Positions 27,523-36,736 of a stretch of 64,000 nucleotides of DNA are shown here, piece by piece (position 1 is the first letter of the stretch; every line of letters begins with the position of its first letter). The DNA is from Winogradskyella endarachnes (GTDB taxonomy: Bacteria; Bacteroidota; Bacteroidia; Flavobacteriales; Flavobacteriaceae). A program made the position numbers and the translations under genes. The notes beneath the pieces were generated by a model. It was given only the letters and a program-made list of their open reading frames with translations. It was not told the origin of the DNA and did not search any database. The DNA is taken from contig NZ_WOWS01000001.1 in assembly GCF_009741275.1 (NCBI RefSeq), positions 248,001 to 312,000 of the forward strand, read 5' to 3'.

Positions 27523-28254
27523 CTATATACTAATAAGGTAATTTTTTTGAAACATCTTATTGTAGATATCTAAACTAAACATATATAATTGCGCTGGTCT
27601 TTTAGAAACGCCAACTTGTTTTTCATCTAAGGCAATTATGTATTTTTTATTGATAAGTTTTCGTCTAAAATTTCTATTATCTATTTCAATTCCTAATATA
27701 GATTCGTACAAATCTTGAACATCATTAATAGTAAATTTATCAGGAAGTAGCTTAAATATGATAGGCTCAGATAAGCACTTCTCTTTTAAATCTTCATAAG
27801 CTTCTTGTATTATTGTATTATGATCAAAACCTAAAATGGGTAAATCATTTACAGGAAACCAAGTAGCCTTATCGTTACCGTTATTTAATGAAACATCTTC
27901 TGTTTTCAATAAAAAATAATAAGCTATAGTTATTGTTCTGGTATTAAATTCTTCATTCTTAATCCAAAGCAAATCTTTTTCATTTGTTAAACGATCCGGA
28001 TTACCAAAGGCTTTAAACTGCTTTTTGTACTGATTGGTTAAACCGGTGAGTTCTTTTAAAACTCTAGTAGCCGTTTCATCTAAAGTTTCATGCGTATATA
28101 CATGGTAACCTGTTAAAACGTAATCATCTACCAAAACTTCACCTTTAGATTCTAAAAATCGGTTTATAAGTAAAACATTTAAAGATTTGGTATTAACATC
28201 GTAGCCAAATACTACACAATCTACAGAAATATTCAATATTTTTTCAGCCTTCAT
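27523..28254 (-). CDS. Nudix-like transcriptional regulator (NrtR/AraR type)
   Basis: 243 residues from the ATG at 28254; the frame is open to 28347 but that extension looks non-native. The N-terminal ~150 residues are a Nudix fold ('ISVDCVVFGYD', 'NVLLINRFLESKGEVL') with a degraded Nudix box: the region reads 'HETLDETATRVLKELTGL', where REUxEExGU would be expected, so two acidic metal ligands are missing. The C-terminal ~80 residues form a winged helix ('NDVQDLYESILGIEIDNRNF', 'SKRPAQLYMF'). Such proteins bind a sugar-derived effector and regulate sugar genes; Bacteroides AraR is an example. It is divergent from the polyol operon, with an inverted repeat between them, so it is probably the local regulator. 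Confidence 0.85.
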   Translation of the reverse strand: MKAEKILNISVDCVVFGYDVNTKSLNVLLINRFLESKGEVLVDDYVLTGYHVYTHETLDETATRVLKELTGLTNQYKKQFKAFGNPDRLTNEKDLLWIKNEEFNTRTITIAYYFLLKTEDVSLNNGNDKATWFPVNDLPILGFDHNTIIQEAYEDLKEKCLSEPIIFKLLPDKFTINDVQDLYESILGIEIDNRNFRRKLINKKYIIALDEKQVGVSKRPAQLYMFSLDIYNKMFQKNYLISI

Positions 28255-28355
28255 AAATCTTATTTTTTTAATATTTGTAGTTTTATTCGGTTTATTAAAC
28301 GTCATTTTTACACTAGCAATATTACCACTTTTAATTGATAAAACCATAAGAATAT

Positions 28356-28381
28356 TATCAATTTAGTATACCTAAATGATA
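28356..28381. promoter_or_regulatory. Candidate operator between Nudix-like regulator and polyol operon
   Basis: Perfect inverted repeat ATTTAG (28361-28366), 5-bp spacer TATAC, CTAAAT (28372-28377). It is extended by TATC on the left (28356-28359) and GATA on the right (28378-28381), with one extra A on the left. Confidence 0.5.
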
Positions 28382-28432
28382 ATTTAACATATAATTTTGC
28401 TAAAAAATTAGGTTTTTTATTTTTTTTTGTAA

Positions 28433-28440
28433 TACATTTG
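28433..28440 (+). promoter_or_regulatory. -7 promoter box of the polyol operon
   Basis: TACATTTG matches TAnnTTTG and overlaps the in-frame TTG at 28438, so translation must begin downstream at the ATG at 28498. No TTG element is found at the usual distance, which fits a promoter that needs an activator. Confidence 0.4.
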
Positions 28441-28497
28441 AATAATAAACGTAAATATGACGTTAATAATTATGTACAACATTTAATATCTCTACAA

Positions 28498-29403
28498 ATG
28501 AAAATCCTAACGCTAAAGCTATCTAACAGTAATTTATATTTTGAAGAACGAAAACGTTTTAGTATCTTTTATATAACTACTATAGCGACAATGTTACTAA
28601 CATCTAATATGATATTTGCTCAAAATGATATCATAGGTGATAACAGCGATACAGAAAAGCCGAAAATTATGGAAGATGATTATTCTCCATTTAGCTTTAG
28701 TGCACATTTAAAAAACATGCATACTTGGCATGGGTTTGTAGTACATCCTGGTGCAATGATAGCAAGTAGCTTAGAGTATAATTCTAAAAACAAAAAATTT
28801 ACTTTTGGTTTTTGGGGTGGAGCAAGCTTCTCTACAGTTGATGTAAACCATATTGAAACAGGCGAAAATGAGAGTGCTTATTATAAAGAAGTATCTATAT
28901 ATACCAAATACCGATTTTCTGATAAGTTTTTTATAGAAGCTGTTTCTCACAACAATTATACAGGTGTTGAAGAGCGAGGTGATAAATTAGAATATTGGAG
29001 TTTTGATAAAACACAAGGTTATAATTTTGTGGATCTTAATTTTGGCTATAACATAACGCCAAATACCTTATTGTACTTTGCTACAATTATTGGCGGTGGT
29101 TCTGGTGATTATGAAATACAAGATAATGGTGATTTAAAAAATTCTTGGACACACTATTTTGAAGTAAACAGCAAGGTATGGAAAAATAAAGACGCTAGCT
29201 TATCTCTATTTGCAGGCGGTGCTTGGTCATTTATTACGGATAAAACATTCTACACAGAAGGTGCCGGAAACATCATTAATGTAGGAGCAACTTACAACAA
29301 ACAATTTGAACTTTTAAAGCACACAATCCCTGTTGATATGACATTAATGTGGAATCCTGAGCAAGAAAAAACAGTGATACAATTAGATATTACATTATTT
29401 TAA
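28498..29403 (+). CDS. Predicted outer membrane beta-barrel, first gene of polyol operon
   Basis: 301 residues from the ATG at 28498. A signal peptide-like segment, 'FSIFYITTIATMLLTSNMIFAQ', lies about 20 residues in, so the true start may be slightly later. The mature part has alternating aromatic/glycine beta strands ('KKFTFGFWGGASFST', 'VSIYTKYRFSDKFFIEAV', 'NFVDLNFGYNI') and ends in Phe ('QLDITLF'), typical of outer membrane barrels. It belongs to no named family I can identify. Its position before an ABC uptake system suggests it admits or binds the same substrate (inference). Confidence 0.7.
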   Translation: MKILTLKLSNSNLYFEERKRFSIFYITTIATMLLTSNMIFAQNDIIGDNSDTEKPKIMEDDYSPFSFSAHLKNMHTWHGFVVHPGAMIASSLEYNSKNKKFTFGFWGGASFSTVDVNHIETGENESAYYKEVSIYTKYRFSDKFFIEAVSHNNYTGVEERGDKLEYWSFDKTQGYNFVDLNFGYNITPNTLLYFATIIGGGSGDYEIQDNGDLKNSWTHYFEVNSKVWKNKDASLSLFAGGAWSFITDKTFYTEGAGNIINVGATYNKQFELLKHTIPVDMTLMWNPEQEKTVIQLDITLF

Positions 29404-29458
29404 TTGAATAACTGATTATTTAATAATAATAACGCGATAATCCATTAAACTTATAATT

Positions 29459-30523
29459 ATGAAAACAAAAATTTCAAATCTCAATTTTAAGAAATTGTTT
29501 TTGCCAATCATATTAATTTCATTCATCTTTAATTTTAATAATTGTGCAGAACAGTTGGATCAAGCTGATACGTCTTCAAATTCTAAAGAAGAGATTGGTG
29601 ATGTTTTTGAGAGTAAAATCGATTTAACAGGTAAAAAAATTGGCTATTGCTCACCTTCACTAAATGCTCCTTATTATCAAGCATTGTGGCAAAGCATAAA
29701 ATCAACTACAGAAAAAAATGGAATGACATTTTTATCTGCGGATGGTCAAGATGATATTAATAAACAAATTGCAGCTGTAGAAGATTTAATTACAAAAGGT
29801 GTAGATGCTTTATTATTAAATCCTAAAGATCCTGATGCTTTAGTTGGTGTTACTAAATTAGCAAAAGAAGCTGGTATACCTGTTTTTATTATTGATAGCT
29901 CTATTAGTCCTGAAGCAGAATTTGTAACTACTATACAATCTAACAATTTAGCGAATGGTGAATTAGCAGGTGAGTGGTTAGCCAAAAAGTTTGGAAACAA
30001 ACCTATGAATATTGCTTTATTAAGCGGAAATGCTGGAAACCCAGTAGGTCGTACTCGTAAACAAGGTTTGTTACAAGGAATTACAGAAGAACAATTGCGT
30101 ACGCTTGGTAAGATTAACCTAAATGTAAAAACACAAGCCTATACAGAATGGTCTTATGCAGGCGGACTTAAAGCAATGGAAGATATTTTAGTAGCACATC
30201 CAGATGTAAATGTAGTTATTACAGAATCTGATGTTTGTGTATTAGGAGCTATTAAAGCCATTGCACAAGCTGGTAAAACCGATGATATTTTAATTGTTGC
30301 TGGTGCAGATGGGCAAAAAGAGGCTATAAAATATATCATGGAAACTGATTTTTATGGTTGTACTGCTATGAATAGTCCTGTGCAAATTGGTAAAAACGCT
30401 GTGCTTTATGCTACAGAATATTTAAATGGTAAGCGAGACTTTGATAAAAAATTATACACAGCACCTTTATTAATTACCAAAGAGAATGCTGCTAAGTACT
30501 ACAATCCAAACGCAATCTTTTAA
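29459..30523 (+). CDS. Sugar/polyol ABC transporter substrate-binding protein (RbsB-like)
   Basis: 354 residues. The N-terminus has a hydrophobic signal ending at Cys ('FNFNNCAEQ'), a probable but imperfect lipobox, so it is likely a lipoprotein. The body is a type I periplasmic binding protein ('IGYCSPSLNAPYYQALWQS', 'GVDALLLNPKDPDAL', 'GIPVFIIDSSI', 'NVVITESDVCVLGAI'), as in the ribose-binding family. It captures substrate for the RbsA/RbsC-like genes 11 bp and 1.5 kb downstream. The enzyme genes of the operon point to a polyol such as mannitol, sorbitol or arabitol. Confidence 0.92.
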   Translation: MKTKISNLNFKKLFLPIILISFIFNFNNCAEQLDQADTSSNSKEEIGDVFESKIDLTGKKIGYCSPSLNAPYYQALWQSIKSTTEKNGMTFLSADGQDDINKQIAAVEDLITKGVDALLLNPKDPDALVGVTKLAKEAGIPVFIIDSSISPEAEFVTTIQSNNLANGELAGEWLAKKFGNKPMNIALLSGNAGNPVGRTRKQGLLQGITEEQLRTLGKINLNVKTQAYTEWSYAGGLKAMEDILVAHPDVNVVITESDVCVLGAIKAIAQAGKTDDILIVAGADGQKEAIKYIMETDFYGCTAMNSPVQIGKNAVLYATEYLNGKRDFDKKLYTAPLLITKENAAKYYNPNAIF

Positions 30524-30534
30524 TCGTAATTGAC

Positions 30535-32058
30535 ATGAAAAATGCAACAAGCAGATATCGTCTAGAAATGTCAGGAATTTCCAAAAGTTTTGGAGTTGTT
30601 TCTGTACTTAAAGATGTAAACTTAAAAGTAAAGTCGGGAGAAATTCATGCTTTATTAGGTGAAAATGGTGCTGGTAAATCTACTTTAATTAAAATATTGA
30701 GTGGTGTACATCAAAAAGATGCTGGTAAAGTGATTTTAGATGGGGAAGAAATTACACCAAAAAACACTCACGAAGGTCAGGTTTTAGGAATTAATGTAGT
30801 TTATCAAGAATTGTCTTTAGTGAATGATTTATCGGTTGCAGAAAATATTTATTTGCACAAATTAGGGGCTAGTAAATCTTGGATGAACTGGAAAGAATTA
30901 ATTGAAGATGCACAAAAATTATTAGATTCTCTAGACTTTAAAATTGATGCTTCAGCTAAAGTAAAAGACTTAAGTATTGTACAAAAACAAGTGGTTGAAA
31001 TTGCAAAAGCTATCTCAGAAGACACTAAAATTTTGGTTTTAGATGAACCAACAACAGTCTTTGATCCTAAAGATGTAAAAAAACTATTTCAAATTCTTTT
31101 TAGATTAAAAGAACAAGGCATTTCTATTATATACATATCCCATCATTTAGAAGAAATTTTTAAAATAGCAGATACTGTTACGGTTCTTAGAGATGGTGTA
31201 GATACAGGTAGTATGCCAATTTCTGAAACAGATAAAGATGGTGTTATTCGCTTAATGATTGGTCGTGAGTTAAAAGATTTATATCCAAAAAGAGATATTA
31301 AAATAGGAGAAGTTCCAATCTTTCAAGTGAAAAATTTAACCGCAAAAGAAACCTTGGTACATGATGTTTCTTTCATTGTAAAACCAGGTGAAGTTCTTGG
31401 TATTGCTGGTTTAGGAGGAAGTGGAAGAACAGAAACTGCTAAATTGATTTTTGGTGCAGATAAAAAGAAATCTGGAGTATTAACCTTAGAAGGGGAGGTA
31501 ATTAATACCAACTCTCCGGTAGATGCTGCAGGTTATCAAATTGGTTTTGTTTCGGAAGATAGAAAAGAAGAAGGTGTGTTTTTACCACTATCTATTAGAA
31601 GAAACATTAGTGTAACCAGCTTCAAGTCTATATCTAGTAGACTCGGCTTTATAAACGTAGAAAACGAATACAAAAAGGTATTGGGTTTAATTGAAAAGTT
31701 AAACATTAAAACACCAAACTCTGAGGTTAATGTAAAAAATCTTAGTGGTGGTAATCAGCAAAAAGTTGCATTAGCAAAATGGTTGAGTATTGACAGTAAA
31801 GTCATTTTTATTGATGAACCAACCAGAGGCGTAGATGTAGGTGCAAAAATTGAAATCTATAAACTTATTAATGAAGTTGCTAAAAAAGGGGTTGGTGTCG
31901 TTGTAATTTCTTCAGATATGCCTGAGATTATGGGAATTTCTGACCGTATTCTAGTAATGCATGAAGGAACCATTTATGGAGAACTACAAAAAGAACAATT
32001 TTCAGAAGAAAACATTTTACGTTACTCTATAGGAGAACCATTAAAACAAAATAACTAA
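30535..32058 (+). CDS. Sugar ABC transporter ATP-binding protein (RbsA-like, double ABC)
   Basis: 507 residues with two ABC cassettes, the normal length for RbsA/MglA/XylG. The first has Walker A 'GENGAGKST' (residues 42-50) and Walker B 'ILVLDEPTT', with a weak signature 'LSIVQKQ'. The second has the usual degenerate Walker A 'GLGGSGRTE', signature 'LSGGNQQK' and Walker B 'VIFIDEPTRGVDVGAK'. This pattern is typical of the family. It powers import through the RbsC-like permease encoded 20 bp downstream. Confidence 0.95.
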   Translation: MKNATSRYRLEMSGISKSFGVVSVLKDVNLKVKSGEIHALLGENGAGKSTLIKILSGVHQKDAGKVILDGEEITPKNTHEGQVLGINVVYQELSLVNDLSVAENIYLHKLGASKSWMNWKELIEDAQKLLDSLDFKIDASAKVKDLSIVQKQVVEIAKAISEDTKILVLDEPTTVFDPKDVKKLFQILFRLKEQGISIIYISHHLEEIFKIADTVTVLRDGVDTGSMPISETDKDGVIRLMIGRELKDLYPKRDIKIGEVPIFQVKNLTAKETLVHDVSFIVKPGEVLGIAGLGGSGRTETAKLIFGADKKKSGVLTLEGEVINTNSPVDAAGYQIGFVSEDRKEEGVFLPLSIRRNISVTSFKSISSRLGFINVENEYKKVLGLIEKLNIKTPNSEVNVKNLSGGNQQKVALAKWLSIDSKVIFIDEPTRGVDVGAKIEIYKLINEVAKKGVGVVVISSDMPEIMGISDRILVMHEGTIYGELQKEQFSEENILRYSIGEPLKQNN

Positions 32059-32078
32059 ACTAATTAAATATTAACGTT

Positions 32079-33047
32079 ATGGCTTTAACAATTAAACAAC
32101 AACTAAGTTCTCCAGGCGGAATACTAAAGTTCTTAGTTAAATATAATACAATATTCATTTTTATATTATTAGTGATTTTTTCAGCACTAATTTCAGATGT
32201 ATTTTTTACATCGGTAAACCTTTCTAACTTATTAAAACAAGTGTCTGGTATTGGTATCATTAGTATTGGTATGCTCATTGTAATCCTAACAGGAGGTATA
32301 GATTTATCTGTAGGTTCTATGGTGGCATTATTAGCCGTTGCCTTTGCTATTTTGGTCAATATTTTTGCTTTACCATTAGCTATTTTAATGACTATTGCTA
32401 TTGGTTTTGGGTTAGGAAGTATTTCAGGTTACCTTGTTGCTTATCAAAAAATGGCGCCTTTTGTAGCAACTTTAGCATTAATGACCATTGCTAGAGGATT
32501 AAGTTTTATTTATTCTAAAGGTTCTCCAGTTACCTTCACAACTGTTGGAGGTAAATTCATGTCAGACTTCGCAAATAACGCTACTTTAGGTATTCCAAAC
32601 ATTGCAATAGTATTTTTTATCATCGTTATCTGTACTATGGTTATGCTACGTTACAACGTTTTTGGACGATTAATTATAGCTATTGGAAGTAATGAAGAAG
32701 CATCTCGTTTATCCGGAATTAAAGTCAATAAATACAAATTTTTAGTCTATGCTATTTCTGGAGCTTTAGCAGCAACTGCTGCTATTATTGTAGCTTCTAG
32801 AACCAATTTAGGGTCTCCAAATATGGGAATGGCTTGGGAGTTAGATGCTATTGCAGCTGTAGTTATTGGTGGAGCAAGCTTAAACGGAGGAAAAGGAACA
32901 GCAATAAATACCTTAATGGGTGTACTTATTTTAGGATTAATAGGAAATATTTTAAACTTATTAAATGTGCCTTCGTACCCACAACAAGTAGTTAAAGGTG
33001 CTATCATCATTTTTGCTGTATTATTACAAAGATTTGAAAGCAAATAA
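32079..33047 (+). CDS. Sugar ABC transporter permease (RbsC-like)
   Basis: 322 residues with about ten membrane helices, of the BPD_transp_2 family. Signatures include 'GIISIGMLIVILTGGIDLSVGSMVAL' in part (a conserved GGIDLSVG), 'VATLALMTIARG' and 'AAVVIGGASLNGGKGT'. It forms the inner membrane channel of the importer with the RbsA-like ATPase. The next gene starts 14 bp downstream. Confidence 0.95.
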   Translation: MALTIKQQLSSPGGILKFLVKYNTIFIFILLVIFSALISDVFFTSVNLSNLLKQVSGIGIISIGMLIVILTGGIDLSVGSMVALLAVAFAILVNIFALPLAILMTIAIGFGLGSISGYLVAYQKMAPFVATLALMTIARGLSFIYSKGSPVTFTTVGGKFMSDFANNATLGIPNIAIVFFIIVICTMVMLRYNVFGRLIIAIGSNEEASRLSGIKVNKYKFLVYAISGALAATAAIIVASRTNLGSPNMGMAWELDAIAAVVIGGASLNGGKGTAINTLMGVLILGLIGNILNLLNVPSYPQQVVKGAIIIFAVLLQRFESK

Positions 33048-33061
33048 AAAAATATTCTGTA

Positions 33062-34546
33062 ATGGAAAACTTAAAAATAAATAATAAAAACCTTTCTGCA
33101 ATTGGACAACGAATTGCAGTACCAAAATACAATAGAGATATTATAAAAACAGGTATTGTACATGTTGGTATTGGAGGATTTCATAGAGCACATGAAGCTT
33201 TTTATACAGACCAATTATTACATAATGAAACCATAAAAGAATGGGGAATTTGTGGTGTGGCTTTATTAGATTTTGATACTAAAATTTACAATACACTAAA
33301 AGAGCAAGACGGCTTGTATACTTTAATTGTTAAAGAGTTAGATGGTACACATACCAAACGTGTTATAGGTTCTATTGTTGAATGCTTATATGCTCCTGAA
33401 AATCCAATAAAAGTCATTGAAAAAATGGCAAGTCCTGAGGTTAAAATTGTCACTTTAACCATTACAGAAGGTGGCTATAATTATAATGAAGCGACTAAAT
33501 CATTCGATTTTACAAATCCGTTAATTATTCACGATTTAGAAAATCCTGATACACCAAAAACCATATTTGGTTATTTAACGCAAGCTTTAAAATTAAGAAA
33601 AGAACACGGTTTAAATGGAATTACTATTCAGTCTTGCGATAACATTCAAGGTAATGGTCACATGACGCAAAACATGTTGCTAAGCTATGTATCTAAAGCA
33701 GAACCTGGCTTAATGGATTGGATTGATAAAAATGTTTCTTTTCCAAATGCAATGGTAGATCGTATTACACCTGTAACTGCTGCAGAAGATATTGCACATT
33801 TAAAAGAATCTTCTGGTATTGATGATGCTTGGCCAGTAGTTTGTGAGCCTTTTAAACAATGGGTTATTGAAGATAATTTTATATCTGGAAGACCATCTTG
33901 GGAAACAGTAGGTGCGCAGTTTGTAGAAGACGTAGAACCATATGAAAAAATGAAACTTCAATTGTTAAATGCTGGACACTCTGTTTTAGGTATTTTGGGA
34001 GCTTTATTGGGTTATAACACTATTGATGAGGCAGTTAACAATCCTAACATCAGTGCTTTTTTAAAGCATTATATGGATAAAGAAGTTACACCAACTTTAG
34101 GAGGATTAGAAGGTGTTGATTTAGATGCCTACAAACAATCGTTGTTGGAGCGCTTCGGAAATATCAATATTAAAGATCAAATTGAGCGTATTTGTTCAGA
34201 AACTTCTGCTAAATATCCCATTTTTATTTTACCAACCATTCAATCGCAATTAGCAAGTAATGGTTCTATTAAACTAGCAGCATTTTTAACAGCTTCTTGG
34301 GCAATTTATAGTTTAGGTACTGATGAAAATGGAAACGCTTTAAACATTAAGGATGCTTTAAAACAAGATTTAAACGAAAAAGCAAAAGAAGCAAAGCAGC
34401 ATCCAACTGCCTTTTTAGAATTGGAGTCGGTGTTTGGTGCTTTAAAACAGAATCCTGTGTTTACTGAAGCATTTGTAAATGCTTATAACGACATAACAAG
34501 TAATAACATTGAAGATAATTTAAAAAGTATTAATAGTGCTTTCTAA
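33062..34546 (+). CDS. Mannitol dehydrogenase-family polyol dehydrogenase
   Basis: 494 residues, the usual length of the long-chain mannitol dehydrogenases (mannitol 2-dehydrogenase, fructuronate/tagaturonate reductases). The N-terminal Rossmann part has 'GIVHVGIGGFHRAHEAFY'. The family signature is 'AMVDRITPVT'. The catalytic Lys-Asn-His region is 'KMKLQLLNAGHSVLG'. It oxidises a hexitol or pentitol to the ketose with NAD. The adjacent fructokinase gene suggests mannitol or sorbitol to fructose. A mannitol dehydrogenase plus fructokinase pathway is known from the marine flavobacterium Zobellia galactanivorans. Confidence 0.92.
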   Translation: MENLKINNKNLSAIGQRIAVPKYNRDIIKTGIVHVGIGGFHRAHEAFYTDQLLHNETIKEWGICGVALLDFDTKIYNTLKEQDGLYTLIVKELDGTHTKRVIGSIVECLYAPENPIKVIEKMASPEVKIVTLTITEGGYNYNEATKSFDFTNPLIIHDLENPDTPKTIFGYLTQALKLRKEHGLNGITIQSCDNIQGNGHMTQNMLLSYVSKAEPGLMDWIDKNVSFPNAMVDRITPVTAAEDIAHLKESSGIDDAWPVVCEPFKQWVIEDNFISGRPSWETVGAQFVEDVEPYEKMKLQLLNAGHSVLGILGALLGYNTIDEAVNNPNISAFLKHYMDKEVTPTLGGLEGVDLDAYKQSLLERFGNINIKDQIERICSETSAKYPIFILPTIQSQLASNGSIKLAAFLTASWAIYSLGTDENGNALNIKDALKQDLNEKAKEAKQHPTAFLELESVFGALKQNPVFTEAFVNAYNDITSNNIEDNLKSINSAF

Positions 34547-34558
34547 AAAATAAATAGT

Positions 34559-35452
34559 ATGAAAAATATAGTATGTTTTGGAGAAGTGTTGTGGGATGTT
34601 TTTCCTACACATAAAACAATTGGAGGAGCACCTTTAAATGTTGCCTTACGTCTAAATTCTTTAGAAAATAATGTTTCTATTATAAGTAGAATTGGAAAAG
34701 ATGACAACGGAAAAAATACTGCCTTACATATCATAGATCACGGAATTAATACTACAAACTTACAAATTGATGATTTCTTAAAAACAGGTGAAGTAATAGT
34801 AACGCTTGATGAAACGGGCTCGGCAACCTATAATATAGAACATCCTACAGCATGGGATAATATTCAATTAACTGAGTCCGCTAAAAATGAAACAGAAATC
34901 TCAGATGCCTTTATTTACGGTAGTTTAAGTGCAAGAGATGCCAATTCTAAAGCCACTTTATTAGCACTTTTAGATATAGCTAATTATAAAATTTTTGATA
35001 TTAATCTTAGAGCACCACACTATAATCAAGAGATTCTTAATCAATTAATGGGCTATGCTAATTTTATTAAATTTAATGATGATGAAATTCTAGAAATTGC
35101 AGCTAATTTAGAGTTTAAATCAGATGCAATGGAAGCTATAATTGAATTTATTGCTAAACAAACAAATACAGCCACTATTTGTGTCACTTTAGGTTCTAAT
35201 GGAGCCATTTTATATTATCAAGATACATTTTATTACAACAAAGGCTATAAAGTCACAGTTAAGGACACTGTTGGTGCAGGTGATTCGTTTTTAGCGTCTT
35301 TAATTAATAAATTACTAAAAGGAAATTCACCACAAACTTCATTAGATTTTGCATGTGCTGTTGGAGCAATTGTTGCAGGTAGTGAAGGTGCAAATCCAAA
35401 AATAGAACAAGCAGAGATAGATGCTTTGATTACAAAGAACATAATTCAATAA
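34559..35452 (+). CDS. PfkB-family carbohydrate kinase, probable fructokinase
   Basis: 297 residues, of the ribokinase fold. The N-terminal signature is 'CFGEVLWDVFPTHKTIGGAP'. The C-terminal one is 'VKDTVGAGDSFLAS', with the catalytic Asp and anion hole. It phosphorylates a sugar at the primary hydroxyl. With the polyol dehydrogenase 12 bp upstream the likely reaction is fructose + ATP to fructose-6-phosphate. It is the last gene of the operon, followed by a terminator. Confidence 0.9.
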   Translation: MKNIVCFGEVLWDVFPTHKTIGGAPLNVALRLNSLENNVSIISRIGKDDNGKNTALHIIDHGINTTNLQIDDFLKTGEVIVTLDETGSATYNIEHPTAWDNIQLTESAKNETEISDAFIYGSLSARDANSKATLLALLDIANYKIFDINLRAPHYNQEILNQLMGYANFIKFNDDEILEIAANLEFKSDAMEAIIEFIAKQTNTATICVTLGSNGAILYYQDTFYYNKGYKVTVKDTVGAGDSFLASLINKLLKGNSPQTSLDFACAVGAIVAGSEGANPKIEQAEIDALITKNIIQ

Positions 35453-35482
35453 CCCTAACCATAATTTCCATAATGTAGAAAA

Positions 35483-35516
35483 GAGCTTTACAATTTATTT
35501 TGTAGAGCTTTTTTTA
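35483..35516 (+). terminator. Terminator of the polyol operon
   Basis: AGCTTTACAA / TTGTAGAGCT stem with one wobble pair, followed by a T run starting at 35509. Confidence 0.85.
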
Positions 35517-35609
35517 TTCTGTTAGAATAATGTAAAAAAGAATTGGAAAGTATAAAACAACTATTGTGTAAAATTATAGACCTATATTTAAATTATAAAA
35601 CTATAATTT

Positions 35610-35952
35610 ATGAAGGCTTCAATAGCAACTGTTTTCATTTTATTACTCACAAGGAGGTAAATTTTATGTAACCTATAACGATGGTGCATTAACGTTAGAT
35701 GAACGAAGCAAATTGAATAAGCGTTCAGAAATTGAAGATTTAGATGAAGAAACGCTCAATTTTGTAAACTCACATACGCAATCAGAAATTCTGCCAGATA
35801 TTTTAGAATATGGCAATGAGTTTTTTCCTCATATTGAAGATCCAACAGATACTGACCTTATTCCATTTGTAAAATTGAAGTCTACTGTAGAATCTACTAA
35901 AGAGGTTATTATTTCAGAAAACAGTCTGTTTTTTGCGAGTTGCGATGATTAG
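35610..35952 (+). pseudogene. Frameshifted remnant of a small secreted protein
   Basis: An ATG at 35610 begins a signal-peptide-like frame (MKASIATVFILLLT) that stops after 16 codons. An overlapping +1 frame, open from 35626 to the stop at 35952, encodes 'SQGGKFYVTYNDGALTLDE' and continues for about 80 more residues to 'SLFFASCDD'. The two frames join well near 35648, so a small indel has probably split one gene. The only start inside the second frame is a TTG at 35713, which is unconvincing. The protein is acidic and unrecognised. Sequencing error is an alternative. Confidence 0.5.
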
Positions 35953-35967
35953 TTTTAAAAACCAATG

Positions 35968-36711
35968 TTACTTAATTAAAGGTTCTAAAACGTCCCAAAC
36001 GGTTTCAGCAAGGATTTTATGTCCTTCTGCAGTAGGATGTATACCATCTTTTTGATTCAATTCAGCAATACCACCAACATCTTTCAAAATAAAAGGAATA
36101 AATTCTAGCTTATTTTTTTTAGCTAAATCAATAAATAATTGTCTGAATTCTGTGGTATAATCTTGGCCCATATTTGGAGGTAATTGCATACCAGCAAGGA
36201 TAATTTTAGTTTCAGGACTTTTAGTTTTTACGGCATCAATAATTACCTGAAGATTAGCTCTTGTTTCAGATAAAGCAACACCTCTAAGGCCATCATTCGC
36301 ACCTAATTCTAATAAGAAAACATCTATAGATTGATTTAAAATCCATTCAATTCTACCTTTTCCACCAGCTGTAGTTTCTCCACTTACGCCAGAGTTGATA
36401 ACTGTATAATTTAAGTCTAAACTATCAATTTTCTGCTGGATCACCGCAGGAAAAGCATCGTTGGTATCATCTAATCCATAACCAGCAGTAATACTATCAC
36501 CAAAACATAAAATGGTTTTGGTTTGGGAATTCGTTGTAGTGGTTTTTTCGGTTTTGGTTTTAGATGTAGTTTGTTCCTTAGTTTTTTCAGATTTATCGTT
36601 ACCACAAGCCATTAATAAAAGTCCTATTAGAATATAACAAAACTTTAAGAATTTAGCTGGTGTTAAGATGAAAGAATTTAAAACCAATTGATTATTTTGA
36701 GCCTTGTACAT
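35968..36711 (-). CDS. SGNH/GDSL-family esterase lipoprotein (TesA-like)
   Basis: 247 residues from the ATG at 36711; the longer frame to 36816 would overlap the divergent ABC gene. A lipobox 'GLLLMACGND' marks a lipoprotein, followed by a Thr/Lys-rich linker. The SGNH blocks are complete: 'CFGDSITAGYG' (Ser), 'NSGVSGETT' (Gly), 'LELGANDGLRG' (Asn) and 'DGIHPTAEGH' (Asp, His). TesA-type enzymes hydrolyse thioesters, lysophospholipids or aryl esters. The gene is divergent, 25 bp from an ABC ATPase/permease pair, as tesA is from ybbA-ybbP in E. coli. Confidence 0.9.
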   Translation of the reverse strand: MYKAQNNQLVLNSFILTPAKFLKFCYILIGLLLMACGNDKSEKTKEQTTSKTKTEKTTTTNSQTKTILCFGDSITAGYGLDDTNDAFPAVIQQKIDSLDLNYTVINSGVSGETTAGGKGRIEWILNQSIDVFLLELGANDGLRGVALSETRANLQVIIDAVKTKSPETKIILAGMQLPPNMGQDYTTEFRQLFIDLAKKNKLEFIPFILKDVGGIAELNQKDGIHPTAEGHKILAETVWDVLEPLIK

Positions 36712-36736
36712 AAGACGTTTATAAATTAAAATTAAT

